Shown here piece after piece: positions 5,290-5,398 of a DNA stretch of 5,398 bases; the first letter of the stretch is position 1; every line of letters starts with the position of its first letter. The position numbers and the translations under genes were made by a program. The DNA is from JBGTKH01 sp041744735 (GTDB lineage Bacteria > Planctomycetota > Planctomycetia > Pirellulales > Pirellulaceae): the NCBI GenBank assembly GCA_041744735.1, contig JBGTKH010000520.1, forward strand, positions 1-5,398. The letters are read 5' to 3'. The notes beneath the pieces were generated by a model that was not told the origin of the DNA, ran no database searches, and was given only the letters and a program-made list of their open reading frames with translations.

Positions 5290-5398
5290 CACTATGGATT
5301 AGCTTCGATGGCCTCACGACCGCGACAAACAAGGGGTGGCTCCGATTGTCCCGCTCTATTTTTGCAATTCGTTGCCAGGTAAAATGAAGTCGTCTTCA
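5290..5398. other. Right-edge non-coding stretch with a possible dispersed repeat and a possible gene start
   Basis: No gene is supported here. Around 5328-5365, a G-rich block (AAGGGGTGGCTCC), a GTCCCGCTC block and a TATTTTTGC block follow one another. This resembles short dispersed intergenic repeats that I recall from other genomes, but nothing in the window repeats it. At the very end, ATG (5384-5386) follows AGG (5377-5379) by 4 nt and reads M-K-S-S-S to the edge. This could be the start of a plus-strand gene, but five codons cannot establish it. Confidence 0.3.

Noticed and set aside
5150..5332. Minus-strand 60-codon frame over the right-end intergenic region
   Set aside because: It overlaps the TPR gene end and runs through the palindrome. 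It has no ribosome binding site or recognisable sequence features.

Overview
The window is about 60% GC and looks chromosomal. It most likely comes from a planctomycete, probably of the Pirellulales type. That placement is an inference from three things: a secreted protein resembling the HzsA-related (hydrazine synthase alpha-like) beta-propeller family that is common in Planctomycetes; small two-helix membrane proteins with no obvious family; and intergenic DNA holding several perfect palindromes and short tandem repeats. No rRNA, tRNA, CRISPR array or transposase gene was found.

Left part (1-2051), all on the minus strand. A 116-residue two-helix membrane protein (1701-2051) is followed by a 182-residue protein with two N-terminal membrane helices and a soluble C-terminal domain (1076-1624). 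Next comes the 5' part of a secreted beta-propeller protein (908 down to the left edge, where it is cut off). The 76-bp gap between the first two genes holds a CCAATGA tandem repeat and a small hairpin that covers the ribosome binding site of the 182-residue gene.

Middle part (2052-3499). Enolase (eno, minus strand, 2222-3499) is complete, with all catalytic residues present. The 170 bp between it and the 116-residue gene hold two exact, oppositely oriented copies of a 24-nt palindromic repeat. Together they form a 147-bp REPIN- or MITE-like element.

Right part (3500-5398). A 173-bp divergent intergenic region separates eno from riboflavin synthase (ribE, plus strand, 3673-4266). A secreted TPR-repeat protein follows on the same strand (4339-5193). 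The last 205 bp contain no convincing gene. They hold a perfect 10-bp-stem palindrome (5267-5289), a G-rich and T-rich stretch that may be another dispersed repeat, and a possible gene start at the very edge.

Two housekeeping genes (glycolysis and riboflavin synthesis) therefore sit among lineage-specific envelope or secreted proteins. I see no evidence of a coherent new multi-gene system. The items most worth a second look are the truncated HzsA-like protein and the palindromic repeat elements.
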